Shown here: in pieces, positions 53,751-64,000 of the stretch
Layout of the letters: every line of letters begins with the position of its first letter
Position numbering within the stretch: the first letter of the stretch is position 1
Assembly: GCA_038380435.1 (NCBI GenBank)
Contig: JAWZYU010000007.1
Coordinates: forward strand, 22,237,001 to 22,301,000
Length of the DNA: 64,000 nucleotides
Direction of reading: 5' to 3'
From: Ryuthela nishihirai
Taxonomy: Eukaryota > Arthropoda > Arachnida > Araneae > Heptathelidae
Position numbers and translations under genes: made by a program
Notes under the pieces: generated by a model
What the model saw: only the letters and a program-made list of their open reading frames with translations
Databases searched by the model: none
Told to the model about the DNA's origin: nothing

Positions 53751-54304
53751 CACTGTCTGGCCAAATTATTAGGAACACCTACCTAATAATTCGTATAGAT
53801 ATTATGGTACAGTTCCAAATTTGCAAAGTTTTCAATTCTCTGCTCATATTTCTCTTTGAAACGGGTATTTAAATAAGTATTGCTAGCTGTCATCTGTCCC
53901 AGCTTGATGAACTCTAGCCGATCTGTTTTACATACAGTTCGAGCCAACATACGCCTGTCTTTCAGAGCCTCTTTCCTTCCGCATTTTCTATACGATTGGA
54001 AGACAGTTTTTGAGACCGTTGCCATTCTCCATACACTTACGATATTATGTTCCGTGATTTTCAGCTGAGTTGTGTCATTTCCGTCAGGGATGTTTCTACC
54101 CAACGCTCTCCAACGATTCCCCATTCGAAATTAATCAATTCAGACTTTTAACCCAATTCGAACATTATTTTGCTTTTCACCATATCTTTACGGCTTTTAT
54201 GAGACTTCACCCCGACGTAAATTATTTCTGTCAGTAAGAAATTTCGCATGTTTCATTGCACTTCGCGTACATTATAGTGTTCATAATAATTTGGCCAGGC
54301 AGTG
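53751..54304. mobile_element. Tc1-like DNA transposon, internally deleted
   Basis: 28-bp inverted ends CACTGTCTGGCCAAATTATT.../CACTGCCTGGCCAAATTATT... with two mismatches, bordered by TA on both sides (53749-53750 and 54305-54306). At 554 bp it is about a third of an intact Tc1-like element. It interrupts an old SINE-A, so it arrived later. Confidence 0.93.
53783..54124 (-). pseudogene. Tc1-like transposase N-terminal remnant
   Basis: 113 residues on the minus strand. KITEHNIVSVWRMATVSKTV resembles a helix-turn-helix. GRKEALKDRRMLARTVCKTD then resembles the G-R-x...D-R-R-L-x-R-x-V-x-K segment of the paired-like DNA-binding half. No DDE/D catalytic half is left, because the frame runs into the terminal repeat. 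Such remnants can still bind the inverted ends in principle; no activity is implied here. Confidence 0.7.
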
Positions 54305-54306
54305 TA

Positions 54307-54418
54307 GTTGGTAGCTTCCATCAATGTCATCCAGCGTATTGTTTAATGTACACACCGAATGCTTCTTCTACACATGAAACGATCGCTTAACGTCCAATCT
54401 GTACCCCATTTTCGCCGA
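54307..54418 (-). mobile_element. Old SINE-A, middle part
   Basis: GTTGGTAGCTTCCATCAATG, CATCCAGCGTATTGTTTAATG, GATCGCTTAACGTCC. Bounded by the Tc1-like element and the younger SINE-A. Confidence 0.78.
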
Positions 54419-54430
54419 GGGAAGATTAGG

Positions 54431-54766
54431 GTTGGGTTGTTTTACCTCTGAGCGGCACTTTTTTGCACACCATGGGCTAAATGGCCAGGTCACATGGACC
54501 CCGAAGGCTCAGAGAAGGTTGGGGGAGGGGACCCACTGGAACAGCTGTTGGGAGACATATGGTAGCCTCCCGTCAAGGCCCCCACGGCTTAACGTCCCAT
54601 CCGACGGACGGCGGTCTTTCCAAGCCCATCGGTGTCCCCTACTGACCGTGGGCAGGGCGAGGAATTTTGCGGAGATAAATCTCAACGCTGACCCAGCTGG
54701 GACTCGAACCTGGGAACTACAGATTACGAGCCTGGCGCGCTACCGACTGAGCCACCCCGCCCCACT
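54431..54766 (-). mobile_element. SINE-A copy with internal deletion, nested
   Basis: TSD GGGAAGATTAGG at 54419-54430 and 54767-54778. About 50 bp is missing between CGTCAAGGCC and CCCACGGCTTAACG. Confidence 0.93.
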
Positions 54767-54800
54767 GGGAAGATTAGGAATTAGCAGAGAAAATTGTCAC
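54767..54800 (-). mobile_element. Old SINE-A, last part
   Basis: GGAAGATTAGGAATTAGCAGAG, the continuation after the nested copy. The head is lost. Confidence 0.55.
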
Positions 54801-54914
54801 ACCGGCATATTGTATACGCACCTTCTCGCCCTTTGGATAGTAACTAGTTATTCACCTAGTAATGCTCACTAATAAAACGGAATTCAGTTTATCATTCTTG
54901 TAAGAATTAACGGG

Positions 54915-55248
54915 TTAGTTATTCTCTGGCGGTGATTTTTGGGCACACAATAAGCTAAATAGCTAAGTCACAAGGATCCCAAAGGCTGTTAAGAGACATG
55001 GTTTCAGGTCAAAGCCATCCAGCGTGTTCTGTAACGTACAAAGGTTAGATGTATGCTGCACGTGAGACACGGCTTAATGTCGCATCTGAAGGACGGCGGT
55101 CTCTTCAAGACCATCGGTGTCCATTTTCTGACCAAGGGCAGGGTGAATGTTTCGAAGTGATAAATCTCAGTGCTGGAACAGGTTCAGCTCGAACCTGAAA
55201 ACAAAAGATTACATGCCAGAGGCGCTTCTAACTAAGCTACCTCCCCCT
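54915..55248 (-). mobile_element. Old SINE-A copy
   Basis: TTATTCTCTGGCGGTG through GTGATAAATCTCAGTGCTGG to CTAAGCTACCTCCCCC. Confidence 0.78.
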
Positions 55249-55267
55249 CAACAAATTAACGATTGAA

Positions 55268-55502
55268 GGGTTGGGTTGTTTTACATCTGGCACTTTTTTT
55301 TGCACAAAATGGGCTAAATGGCCAGGTCACAAGGACCCCAAAGGTCACAGAAGGTTGGGGAAGGGGACCCACTAGAACAGCTGTTGGGAGACAGATGGTA
55401 GCCTCCCGTCTAAGCCATCCAGCTTGTTCTTTAACGTGCGCAGCGTGTGGCTCTTCCGCACACGGGGCCACGGCGTGACGTCCAATTCGACCGACAGTGG
55501 CC
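55268..55502 (-). mobile_element. SINE-A copy, left part (split by cDNA-like insert)
   Basis: GGGTTGGGTTGTTTTACATC to CCGACAGTGGCC. It continues at 55700. Confidence 0.9.
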
Positions 55503-55699
55503 TTTTTTTTTTTAAAGAATATAATTTTTATTCATAAGAGTAAATAATACAAATACATTTACAATTTGACCCGCAAAGCTAAATAGCTTATCTGCAGGAA
55601 AATGAATAAATTATATTAAACATAGGTCATTCAGCCACAAAAATGGTGTACATCAAATAAATCCACAAAACACAACACATAAAAATCAACTAACTAGCA
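55503..55699 (-). mobile_element. Poly(A)-tailed retrocopy-like insert
   Basis: Starts with a T-run. Read on the minus strand it ends ATGAATAAAAATTATATTC, TTT, A-run, with an AATAAA signal about 15 bases before the poly(A). The body, with CTGCAGATAAGCTATTTAGC, matches no other repeat in the window. It replaced a few SINE bases (CCAAGC). It may be a processed mRNA end or a truncated LINE. Confidence 0.65.
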
Positions 55700-55832
55700 C
55701 ATCGCTGTCCCCTAATGAGCGTGAGCAGGGAGTTTTGCGGAGATAAATCTCAATGCTGACCCAGCTGGGACTCGAACCTGGGAACTGCAGATTACGGGCC
55801 TGGCGGGCTACCGACTGAGCCACACCCACCTC
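55700..55832 (-). mobile_element. SINE-A copy, right part
   Basis: ATCGCTGTCCCCTAATGAGC to CTGAGCCACACCCACC. Confidence 0.88.
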
Positions 55833-55884
55833 TAACGATTGAATTAAAATGAGATAAAATCAGAGTGCGACTAAACCTTCCCCT

Positions 55885-56141
55885 CCCCATCTTGTTATCG
55901 GTGGTAATGAACACATTGATGGTTTTGGAAAGGTCAGAGTCCGTCGGATGAGATTTTAAGCAATAACCCCTTATGCAGAAGAGCCATACCCTGTTCACTT
56001 AAACACGCTGGATGCCCTTTACGGGAGGCTTCCGTCTGTCTCCTAACTGATGCCCACTAGATCCACTTTTCAAAAAGTAGGTACAGTCTTCTTAAAGCCC
56101 TTGTGACCTAGCCCTTTAGACCATTGTGTGCAAAAAAATTG
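55885..56141 (+). mobile_element. Old SINE-A, centre and tail
   Basis: GATGGTTTTGGAAAGGTCAG, GTCCGTCGGATGAGATTTTA, ACGCTGGATGCCCTTTACGG to GCCACTCAGAGG. The tail continues after the nested copy at 56544. Confidence 0.8.
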
Positions 56142-56152
56142 CCACTCAGAGG

Positions 56153-56532
56153 TTTTGGATTGGAATGTTTTACCTCTGAGCGGCACTTTTTTGCACACCA
56201 TGGGCTAAATGGCCAGGCCACAAAGACCCCGAAGGCTCAGAGAAGGTTGGGGGAGGGGACCCACTGGAACAGCTGTTGGGAGACAGATGGTAGCCTCCCG
56301 TCAAGGCCATCCAGCGTGTTCTTTAACGTGCACAGGGTATGGCTCTCCCGCACACGGGGCCACGGCTTAACGTCCCATCCGACGGAGGCGGCCTTTTCAA
56401 GCCCATCTGTGTTTCCTACGGACCGTGGGCAGGACGGGGAAATATTTGCGGAGATAAATCTCAACGCTGACCCAGCTGGGACTCGAACCTGGGAACAAGT
56501 CTGGCGCGCTACCGACTGAGTCACCCCCGCCC
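56153..56532 (-). mobile_element. SINE-A copy, full length, nested
   Basis: TSD CCACTCAGAGG at 56142-56152 and 56533-56543. The A-box side is intact, with a 14 bp deletion in the anticodon region (GGGAACAAGTCTGGCGCG). Confidence 0.95.
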
Positions 56533-56543
56533 CCACTCAGAGG

Positions 56544-56556
56544 TAAAACAACCCAG
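56544..56556 (+). mobile_element. Old SINE-A tail end
   Basis: TAAAACAACCCAG, the last bases of the copy interrupted at 56142. Confidence 0.75.
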
Positions 56557-57155
56557 TTTTCACGTGCCCAGCTGCCACTCCCTTGGATCTGCCACTGGCA
56601 TTATGACATTGATGCGACAGTCTCCGATTTTCCACTTCAACAGCACTCGAATAAATATATATTCATCGATTGTAAAAAATGAGACTTTTTTGACTGTTGT
56701 TATTTGCGAATAAATACTAAAATCATTTAACCTATTTATCGAAATTTATTCGTATAAATTTCGATAAATAGATGAGATATCTAGAAGGTCTTACCTTGAC
56801 TGATGAAAGACATAGAACAAATGGCATTAAGAACCATAAGATCCTAATGAAGTCTAGCATAACTGCCATATCTGTACTTCAGCAACACCTGAAAACATTT
56901 GAGACGAGTTAGAATATTTTACTCCAAGCAGAATTTGGATCTACATGCTAACAGGTTGACATAAAATCACCAGACATATTTCATCAAATGTTATTCAAAA
57001 ACTAACTGTAAAGAGAAATTAGAAAAGTTACAAGTAAGTGAATCCTTGTGTTGTTGTTGATTTTAATTATAATTAACTAACTATTCTAAGACTGCCATGA
57101 ATAAAATTATTACTGAAATTAGATCGTCACACGGTCGAGAAACGTGTTTTGTTAT
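56557..57155. other. AT-rich spacer with a hairpin
   Basis: Contains the 40-bp palindrome at 56732. Nothing else recognised. Confidence 0.5.
56732..56771. repeat. Perfect 18-bp hairpin
   Basis: CTATTTATCGAAATTTAT, loop TCGT, then the exact reverse complement. Confidence 0.97.
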
Positions 57156-57156
57156 T

Positions 57157-57559
57157 GTTGTTTTACCTCTGAGCGGCGCTTTTTTGCACACCATGGGCTA
57201 AATGGCCAGGTCACAAGGACCCCGAAGGCTCAGAGAAGGTTGAGGGAGGGGACCCACTGGAACAGCTGTTGGGAGACAGATGGTAGCCTCTCATCAAGGC
57301 CATCGTTCGTGTTCTTTAACGTGCACAGGGGGCCATGGCTTAACGTCTGATCCGACGGACTCTCTCGCACACCGAGCCATGGCTTAACGTCTGATCCGAC
57401 GGACGGTGTCCTTTCCAAGCCCATCGGTGTCCCCTACTGACCGTGGGTAGGGCGGGGAATTTTGCGGACATAAATCTCAATGTTGACCCATCTGGGACTC
57501 GAACCTGGGAACTACAGATTACGAGCCTGGCGCGCTACCTACTGAGCCACCCCCGCCCC
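57157..57559 (-). mobile_element. SINE-A copy with local duplication
   Basis: GTTGTTTTACCTCTGAGCGG to GAGCCACCCCCGCCCC. GCCATGGCTTAACGTCTGATC and CGACGGAC occur twice (about 57332-57361 and 57378-57402). Confidence 0.92.
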
Positions 57560-58057
57560 GAGGAACGGGGCAAATATGCAGAAAATTGGAACAAAGTAGA
57601 ATCAGTTTGGACAAAACGCTACATCAACTGAGTTTACTGAAAGAATGCAAAGTATATAATTTTATTCCTCCATCCCTTAGACTCCCAATTCATTTAAAAA
57701 GGACTATCAATAACGATAAAAAAAGTAACTGACTTAAAAATAAAAATCCTGTAATTGTCAATAAATGAGAAGTATAACAAGATAAGAAAAATTAACTTGG
57801 AAGAAAAAAAAAACATGCTTGTAAACGATTTGGCAAAAATACCAAAGGATTTAAAAAATACATAACATTAATTAGTTATGAGACAGTCGTATATCCTAAT
57901 CAAAAGTTCGAAACTTTTGATGTTTACCGATTTTCTTTATTAACGTTTGCTTTAGACCAAGACGGTTACAGTTATCTGAGTGTTAATGCGTCTGCTTTCT
58001 ATTTGCGGTTCAGGTTAAATGCTTTTCAGAAACTTTTTTCGCTATAACAAACCAAAC
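57560..58057. other. AT-rich spacer
   Basis: Nothing recognised. Confidence 0.45.
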
Positions 58058-58070
58058 ATCCACAGCAGAA

Positions 58071-58399
58071 TTCCCAGCTGGGTCAGCGTTGAGATTTATC
58101 TCCGCAAAAATTCCCCGCCCTGCCCACGGTCAGTAGGGAACACCGATGGGCTTGGAAAGGCCTCCGTCCGTCGGATGGGACGTTAAGCCGTGGCCCCGTG
58201 TGCGGGAGAGCCATACCCTGTGCACGTTAAAGAACACGCTGGATGGCCTTGACGGGAGGCTACCATCTGTCTCCCAATAGCTGTTCCAGTGGGTCCCTTC
58301 CCCCCAACCTTCTCTGAGCCTTCGGGGTCCATGTGACCTGGCCATTTAGCCCATGGTGTGCAAAAAAGTGCCGTTCAGAGGTAAACCAACCCAACCCAA
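58071..58399 (+). mobile_element. SINE-A copy, 5-prime truncated
   Basis: TSD ATCCACAGCAGAA at 58058-58070 and 58400-58412. It starts at TTCCCAGCTGGGTCAG, so the A box and most of the B box are gone. Confidence 0.95.
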
Positions 58400-58412
58400 A
58401 TCCACAGCAGAA

Positions 58413-59570
58413 AGACATTTTCTGATCACTAAGAATGTAAAATTAACCTTTCACCTAGATTTTATGCTCGATATAGAAGTATAAATTGCAAAGTTTTGTA
58501 AATAAACATTTATTATCTTTTACGACTTTTTTACTTCTTAAAGTTCACACACATGACGCAGTAAAATAATAAAGTTATTTCAGCAACCACAGGAGTGTTA
58601 AATTTAGTCTATTACGACAGTTTGTGGCAACTTATATTTACTCCACTATCCCTTCTAGGTTTTCTATAAACAAAACGCCGCAATATAGGAAATGATGTTG
58701 ATTAATGTATAGAGGATTGGATGTCAGAGAGAAAATTCTAAGTTCTTCTTTCAAGCATGAAATAAATGTCTCACTTTAATCGTTTCCTAAATTAATTTCT
58801 GAACCATCTCGTATAATGTATTGCACCGAATTCCGTCGCTGTTTGTTATTAAAGTGCCAACTGTTACACGAAGAAAATCATAAATATTCATGTGCACTTC
58901 TAAAAGGAATTTGAACCATAAATCTGAATTTTTTTCTGTCTTCTGTATCAGGTTTCCGAAAACATTTAGAGCATTTCGCTTAACACTTTTATTAAAGTCC
59001 CACTAGCCAAAGCAACACACATCTGCTCTGAGAATAGGGATATCATTTAATTGCACGGTATTGACCTTAGTATTAGCATTAAATCACAGTTTAATGCTGT
59101 AGATAATATGCCTCTAGTGTCAGATGCGAAGATGCTAATAAGACGAAACTGGAGCCACTTGATATCCAGAAAAGGCTTTTAAGTCAGCCGTATCGATTGA
59201 GCTCTAGCCCAGTGCGAATTGAATGAATCGTTGAATGTTGAGAATAAATCAAACACGATGCTTAGAATTCCAGGCGGTTTCTTAATGAATGAAGACAGAT
59301 GGAAGCATCATCAAGTGCCAAGACTCCAACTGAATATAAATTGAATAGTAAATGCGTGGTACGTGTCATTAGTGGAATCTTAACACATCTCTGCACTTTG
59401 TCGGTGTTTGAATATTCTGTGTCTTCATGACTAATGGGGTTCGAGTATAATGTCTCTCGTTAATCGGCCAACCAGTGGTAGGGAGAATTACAAATTTTTA
59501 GATGAAGATTTTTGGGTGCAAACATTTAAAGAGCGGACACAAGTACGGGGAGTTTAAATATTTAACATTT
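58413..59570. other. Spacer without recognised feature
   Basis: About 1.15 kb, moderately AT-rich. No frame over 60 aa with any motif. Confidence 0.45.
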
Positions 59571-59572
59571 CG

Positions 59573-59827
59573 GTTGGGTTGTTTTACCTCTGAGCGGCAC
59601 TTTTTTGCACACCATGGGCTAAATGGCCAGGTCACAAGAACCCCGAAGCTCAGAGAAGGTTGGGGGAGGGGACCCACTGGAACAGCTGTTGGGAGACAGA
59701 TGGTAGCCTCCCGTCAAGGCCATTCAGCGTGTTCTTTAACGTGCACAGGGTATGACTCTCCCGCACACGGGGCCACGGCTTAACGTCCCATCCGACGGAC
59801 GGCGGCCTTTTCAAGCCCATCGGTGTC
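59573..59827 (-). mobile_element. SINE-A copy, 5-prime truncated
   Basis: GGTTGGGTTGTTTTACC to CAAGCCCATCGGTGTC. Imperfect TSD TTAACATTTC/TTACATTTC. Confidence 0.9.
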
Positions 59828-60115
59828 TTACATTTCTGTAAATAACGTAAAATGTACTATTTAGATTATGCAATATTTTGCATTTAGATAAATGCCTCAT
59901 TTTGTAACAAACATTGTAAATTATGGCGTTAAGAATTAAAATGATGGCAAAATGTCATATTTAGACGGACAATATAAAACGTGTTAAATATGTTACAATG
60001 TGAATATTTGGAAAAAGCAAAATATAGTATTTATGTAAAGAATGTAAATGTAGCGTTTAAAAAAATAAAACAAAATGCTATATTCAGGTAAATAATACAA
60101 ATTGCTATACAGCCG
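59828..60115. repeat. AT-rich degenerate tandem repeat
   Basis: Loose ~35-50 bp units such as AAAATGTCATATTTAGAC, AAAATATAGTATTTATG and AAAATGCTATATTCAGG, each followed by TAAATAATGTAAAT-like text. Confidence 0.6.
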
Positions 60116-60121
60116 TCCCCC

Positions 60122-60233
60122 GTTGGATTGTTAACCTCTGAGAGACACTTTTTTGCACACCATGGGCTAAATGGCCAGGTCACAAGGACCCGAAGGCTCA
60201 GAGAAAGTTGGTGAAGGGGACCCACTGCGAAAC
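60122..60233 (-). mobile_element. SINE-A tail fragment
   Basis: GTTGGATTGTTAACCTCTGAG to GGGGACCCACTGCG. Confidence 0.85.
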
Positions 60234-60239
60234 ACTCAT

Positions 60240-60400
60240 GGGATGGGATGAGTCGGTTAGCAGAGCAACAGGCTCGTAATCTACAGTGCCCGTTTCGAGT
60301 CCCAACTGTGCCAGCGTCGAAATTTATCTCCACTAAACCCTCCACTCTGCCATCGATCAGCATGGAGGCACCGATGGGTCTGGAAAGGCTGTAGTCCATT
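60240..60400 (+). mobile_element. Old SINE-A head fragment
   Basis: GGATGAGTCGGTTAGCAGAG, GGCTCGTAATCTACAGTG, CGTTTCGAGTCCC, to CACCGATGGGTCTGG. Confidence 0.82.
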
Positions 60401-60724
60401 GGGTTGTTTTACCTCTGAGCAGCAATATTTTGACCACAATGAATTAAATAGCCAGGTCACAAGGACTCCGAAGGCTCAGAGAAGACAGCTGTAGAGAGAC
60501 AGGTAGTAGCCTCTTGTCAAGGCAATCCAACGTGTTCTTTAACCTGCACAGGTTATTGCTCTCCCACACATGGACCACGCGCTTAACGTCCCATCCGATG
60601 GACGGCCGCCTTTCCAAGCCCATCGGTGTCCTCTACTGACCGTGGGCAGGGCGGGGAGTTTGCATCTCAAAGCTGGCCCAGATGGAACTCGAACCTAGCG
60701 CGCTACCGGCTGAGCCATCCCAAC
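60396..60724 (-). mobile_element. SINE-A copy, internally deleted
   Basis: CATTGGGTTGTTTTACCTC to GCTGAGCCATCCCAACC. The anticodon region is missing. Confidence 0.88.
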
Positions 60725-60765
60725 CACTACAGTAACAGAACTAAATTTGAAGTACGTATGTAAAG

Positions 60766-61157
60766 TGGGGCAGGGGTGGCTCAGTCGGTAGCGCGACAGG
60801 CTCGTAATCTGTAGTTCCTAGGTTCGAGTTCCACTGGGTCAGCGTTGAGATTTATCTCCTCAAAATTCCCAGCCCTGCCCACAGTCAGTAGGGGGCACCG
60901 ATGAGCTTGGAAAGGTCGCCGTCCGTCGGATGGGACGTTAAGCCGTGGTCTCATGTGTGGGAGAGCCATATGCTGTGCACGTTGAAGAACACACTGGATG
61001 ACCTTGACGGGAGGCTACCATCTGTCACCCAACAGCTGTTCCAGTGGGTCCCCTCCCCCAATCTTCTCCGAGCCTTCGGAGTCCACGTGACCTGACCATT
61101 TAACCCATGGTGTGCAAAAAAAAGTGTCGCTAAGAAGTAAAACAACCCAACCCAACA
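60766..61157 (+). mobile_element. SINE-A copy, full length
   Basis: GGGGCAGGGGTGGCTCAG to CAACCCAACCCAAC. Weak TSD CGTATGTAAAG/CATATGTATAG. Confidence 0.93.
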
Positions 61158-61375
61158 TATGTATAGCAGTTTCAATTATAATTTCATATCTGAAAATACC
61201 ACTAGTAATTATTTTTGAAAACTTTAAAATTATTTTTAAATAACTTTCAAAGATATAATGACTTATTTTACGTAGCTCAAAAATAAACAGCCTTCGGTTT
61301 AAATTTAAATACCTTAAATTTTTATGTATAATTCCCCTGCTTTTGCTCAACGACTGACCAGTCCAGGCCTGGTAC

Positions 61376-61460
61376 GTTAACATACTCTGTGCACGTTAAA
61401 GAACACGCTGGATGGCTTTGACAGGAGGGTACCATCTGCTCCCAACAACTGTCCAGTCGA
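61376..61460 (+). mobile_element. SINE-A central fragment
   Basis: GTGCACGTTAAAGAACACGC, GGATGGCTTTGACAGGAGG, CTCCCAACAACTGTCCAG. Confidence 0.8.
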
Positions 61461-62224
61461 CCAGTAATCAAGATGACGTTGACAAAAACCTTCATTCTTT
61501 CTCATTATTTCATCCCCCAGATATCCCAGCTAACCTTTCTATTTTTATATTTTTCTCCTTTAAAATCGCATTTCATAATACTTATACATGGCATTTTAGG
61601 AAACAAATATAGCTGTAAAAAACAATGGTAACGAATCCAACAAAAAAAGAAAGTAACAATGATAAAAAAAAATTAAAATAACAATGTCGAGAAGGGGCAC
61701 CATATACTCGTCTGTCCTCCGAAAACAAGAAATATTTTGAATTATGTGGGTGGAAACACGTACTTCGTTTTTTATTGGCATATCCGAGACGCACGAGTAG
61801 AATATGCAGCCGCATTTCCTGTCTGACTTTCGCTAACAAGATCGTATGGAGGATAAGCAAACCAGCCAATTATTTCCTGCCACGGGAGTTTTCAAATGCA
61901 AAAAATTCGTATTTCAGGAAAATAATGTGCATCTTTTGGTCGTATGTCTTTCAACGAAATTTTAGCTCATATTCAAAAGAAAGAATGGGAAATCTGACGT
62001 TTTGTAGATGCACTTCTCCCACAGAACGGAAGTGAAATGATAGGAATTTGTTTTTTTACCGAAAAAAAATAATTGTTAGAATGCGATGTCTAGAATTTGA
62101 ATAGCAGTCGTTTACAATAAAAACAGTTTTTTTTTTTAGAGATTTATTTTTTGTTTCTCAGAAAAATGGAAAAACAAAACATTGAAACAAAAATACATAC
62201 TTTTTCTTAGCAGTTTCTTTTTAA
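61461..62224. other. AT-rich spacer
   Basis: Overlapping frames at 61582-61869 and 61775-62035 have no recognised motif. Confidence 0.45.
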
Positions 62225-62229
62225 AATAT

Positions 62230-62336
62230 AAAAATAAATACCCCCTCAAGCAGCTGCTTGCCACAGAGGTCTGACAGGAGCCTGTCAGTTTATATGCCAT
62301 AGTAGAAGGTCTGAGAGGATGGCAGGACCTCAGCAG
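62230..62336 (-). mobile_element. SINE-B copy, head missing
   Basis: AAATAAATACCCCCTCAAGC to GGATGGCAGGACCTCAGCAG. The tRNA-like part is absent. Confidence 0.9.
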
Positions 62337-62504
62337 TACCTCTCTGATATTACGACAAAAATATTAAAATCGAAATATATTTAGTTTTTTTTTTGTTTCC
62401 TTTTTTCTGTTGTTTAAAAAGGGAACGAAAAAAAATTCAAAATATAAAATTATTCTTAGTGGCTTCTTGATGTCGACCGAAGAAGTTTTATGTAACTTCT
62501 GTTG

Positions 62505-62870
62505 AGTTTTTTTTACCTCTGAGCTGCATTTTTTTTTTTTGCACACAATGAGCTTAATGGCCAGGTCAACAAGGACCCCGAGGGCTCAGCGAAGGTTGGG
62601 TGCAAGGGATCTACTGGACAGTTGTTGAGAGTAGATGGTAGCCTCCTGTCAAAGCCATCCAGCGTGTTCTTTAACGTGCACAGAGTATGGCTCTCCCCAC
62701 ACGGTCACGGCTTAACGTCCCATCCCAAGCCAATCGGTGTCCCCTACTGACTGCGGGAAGAGCTAGGAGTTTTTCGGAGATAAATCTCAGCGCTGACCGA
62801 GCTGGGACTCGAACCTGAGAACTGCAGATTACGAGTCTGTCACACTACCGACTGAGCCACTCCTCCCCCG
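62505..62870 (-). mobile_element. SINE-A copy, older
   Basis: GAGTTTTTTTTACCTCTGAGC to CTGAGCCACTCCTCCCCC. The GGACGGCGGCC segment is deleted. Confidence 0.87.
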
Positions 62871-63055
62871 TCTTTCGTCAAGGTTATCCAGAGTGTTCTT
62901 TATTGTGCTCTGGGTTATGACTTTCCTGGAAGGTTCCCAATGGCTTAACTCCCAAACGAAGAACGGGACCGGGATTTTTCCAAATCTACTTGTGTACCCT
63001 TTTTCAATGACGGTAGGGTGGTCATGACATAAATCTCAACGCTGAAACATTAAGG
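62871..63055 (-). mobile_element. Old SINE-A fragment
   Basis: TCAAGGTTATCCAGAGTGTTC to CATAAATCTCAACGCTG. Abuts the previous copy. Confidence 0.7.
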
Positions 63056-63380
63056 AGTCTGATTTCTCTCATCCTAAAAATTCACAGAGCTTGAATCCTA
63101 CCAATTCAAAATGAATATCCCCAACGCATATACATCAAATAGCGTATTTTTTAAAGTATGTTTGGAGGGGTGAGGGATACTGTTTTGTTTTTAAAAAGGC
63201 TAAAAAGTAGGTAATAAGTACGTAAATTTGTTTTAAAAGGCAATAAGTAAATAAAAGCCAGTGGTGCATTTTTCATCAATGCTTAATAGTTGTTAAATGT
63301 TTCGTAAACATAAAAATTATTTTTGAAACGTATAAATTTGGGAGAGGTTGGGATATTTGGGAGTATATATTTAGGGTATA
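63056..63380. other. AT-rich spacer
   Basis: No gene. Contains G-rich short runs (GGAGGGGTGAGGG). Confidence 0.45.
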
Positions 63381-63470
63381 TATATAGTGGTGTATTTAAG
63401 GGAGAGGTTTGTGGGGAGGAGTGTTCAAACCCTCCTCTCCAAACCTCCCCCTTAAATACGCCACTGTATA
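63381..63470. repeat. 90-bp imperfect palindrome (abutting terminal repeats)
   Basis: The left arm contains AGTGGTGTATTTAAGGGAGA; the right arm, on the other strand, contains AGTGGCGTATTTAAGGGGGA. The arms are 45 bp with no spacer and several mismatches. CAGTGGCGTA is a common style of DNA-transposon terminus. Confidence 0.85.
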
Positions 63471-64000
63471 AACCCTACGTTCTCTCAAATTCCCTAAAAT
63501 ACTAATTCTCAAAATCTCAACTTATATCCCACTACACACAGTTAAATTCTCTGAAAACTTCTCCAACCCAAAAACATTCAAAATTCTCTACCACCATCCC
63601 CAATTGCAAAATCTCTGAACGCTCTCAAATCCCAGCACATATTCTCCAGTACTTAGTACTCCTCTCTCCCCTTCTACTGGTGATACATTTTTCTTATAAA
63701 AAAGGAAGAAAATATAAATGTCCTCCCCCCCCCTTAAACGTTAAAAAACACTGTCCATGATATTAATTCTTGACGAAGGCATCAAACTCAGCACCTAACA
63801 TTTGAAGAGCAGCGAATCTTCACCAACATAGGCGTTAGCATCCATCGATACAATTCGATTAAGAGCAATTTCAGTCGTCATCTTCTTTGCTCTACTGGAC
63901 CAAAGAGATCTGAATCGTTCACATTATCATCAACGCTCATGTTCAAAATTGAAACTCTCAGTACCAAAACCACTAGTTCAGTTCCTGCAAGAGAGGTCAT
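63471..64000. other. Spacer, C-rich strand asymmetry
   Basis: 63430-63730 is rich in CT runs on the plus strand (CCTCTCTCCCC, CCTCCCCCCCCC). No gene recognised to the window end. Confidence 0.45.

Overview
This window looks like intergenic or heterochromatic DNA from a metazoan nuclear genome. It has an AT-rich background, no bacterial gene organisation, tRNA-derived SINEs, satellites and minisatellites, Tc1/mariner-type DNA elements and one decayed LINE. I suspect an arthropod, perhaps a chelicerate, from the general repeat style, but no host gene is present to prove it. I find no intact protein-coding gene, and no rRNA, functional tRNA or CRISPR.

The dominant component is one SINE family, here called SINE-A. 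It has roughly sixty copies and fragments on both strands, covering about 30% of the window by my count. A full copy is about 385 bp. It has a tRNA-like head with A and B boxes, a conserved central part (GGATGGGACGTTAAGCC ... CACGTTAAAGAACACGC) and a CAACCCAACCC-like tail. Many copies carry clear 11-16 bp target-site duplications (TSDs), and several are 5-prime truncated, as expected for target-primed reverse transcription. Young copies sit inside older ones at about a dozen sites. Almost every 60-110 aa open frame here (proteins beginning MGCFTSERHFF, MALPHTGPRLNV, MARSHGPRRL) is an accidental frame through SINE-A.

Layout. 150-1430 is a G-rich satellite with a ~28 bp unit. 1440-18000 is SINE-A copies in AT-rich spacer. 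A second tRNA-like repeat (SINE-C) lies at 13.25-13.79 and 18.34-18.6 kb. Two degenerate arrays in inverted halves, each with a SINE-A copy at the turning point, occupy 19.3-20.9 and 21.2-22.8 kb. A broken RTE-like LINE (endonuclease, reverse transcriptase, C-terminal region) lies at about 23.0-25.9 kb. 27-37 kb is mainly SINE-A plus SINE-B. A GC-rich island is at 37.2-37.8 kb. A DNA element with ~97 bp inverted repeats and a DUF4817-like remnant is at 38.46-39.04 kb. Two SINE-A copies, at 40.3 and 45.7 kb, lie between exceptionally long direct duplications (about 294 and 103 bp). A tandem array of SINE-A tail fragments surrounds 44.6-45.4 kb. A 42-bp minisatellite (46.5-47.13 kb) and a 24-bp minisatellite (47.67-47.94 kb) follow. 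A Tc1-like element (53.75-54.30 kb) and a young SINE-A both interrupt one old SINE-A. A poly(A)-tailed cDNA-like insert lies inside another SINE at 55.5 kb.

The most unusual theme is how some SINE-A copies meet their surroundings. Several copies without an ordinary TSD abut an inverted copy of neighbouring sequence (47621-47667, 18385-18633, 2790-2902), or contain snap-back palindromes (5493-5530, 35754-35780, 38045-38095). Two others have duplications of hundreds of bases. This suggests error-prone, fold-back or long-resection repair at SINE integration sites. That is inference from one window and needs a genome-wide comparison.
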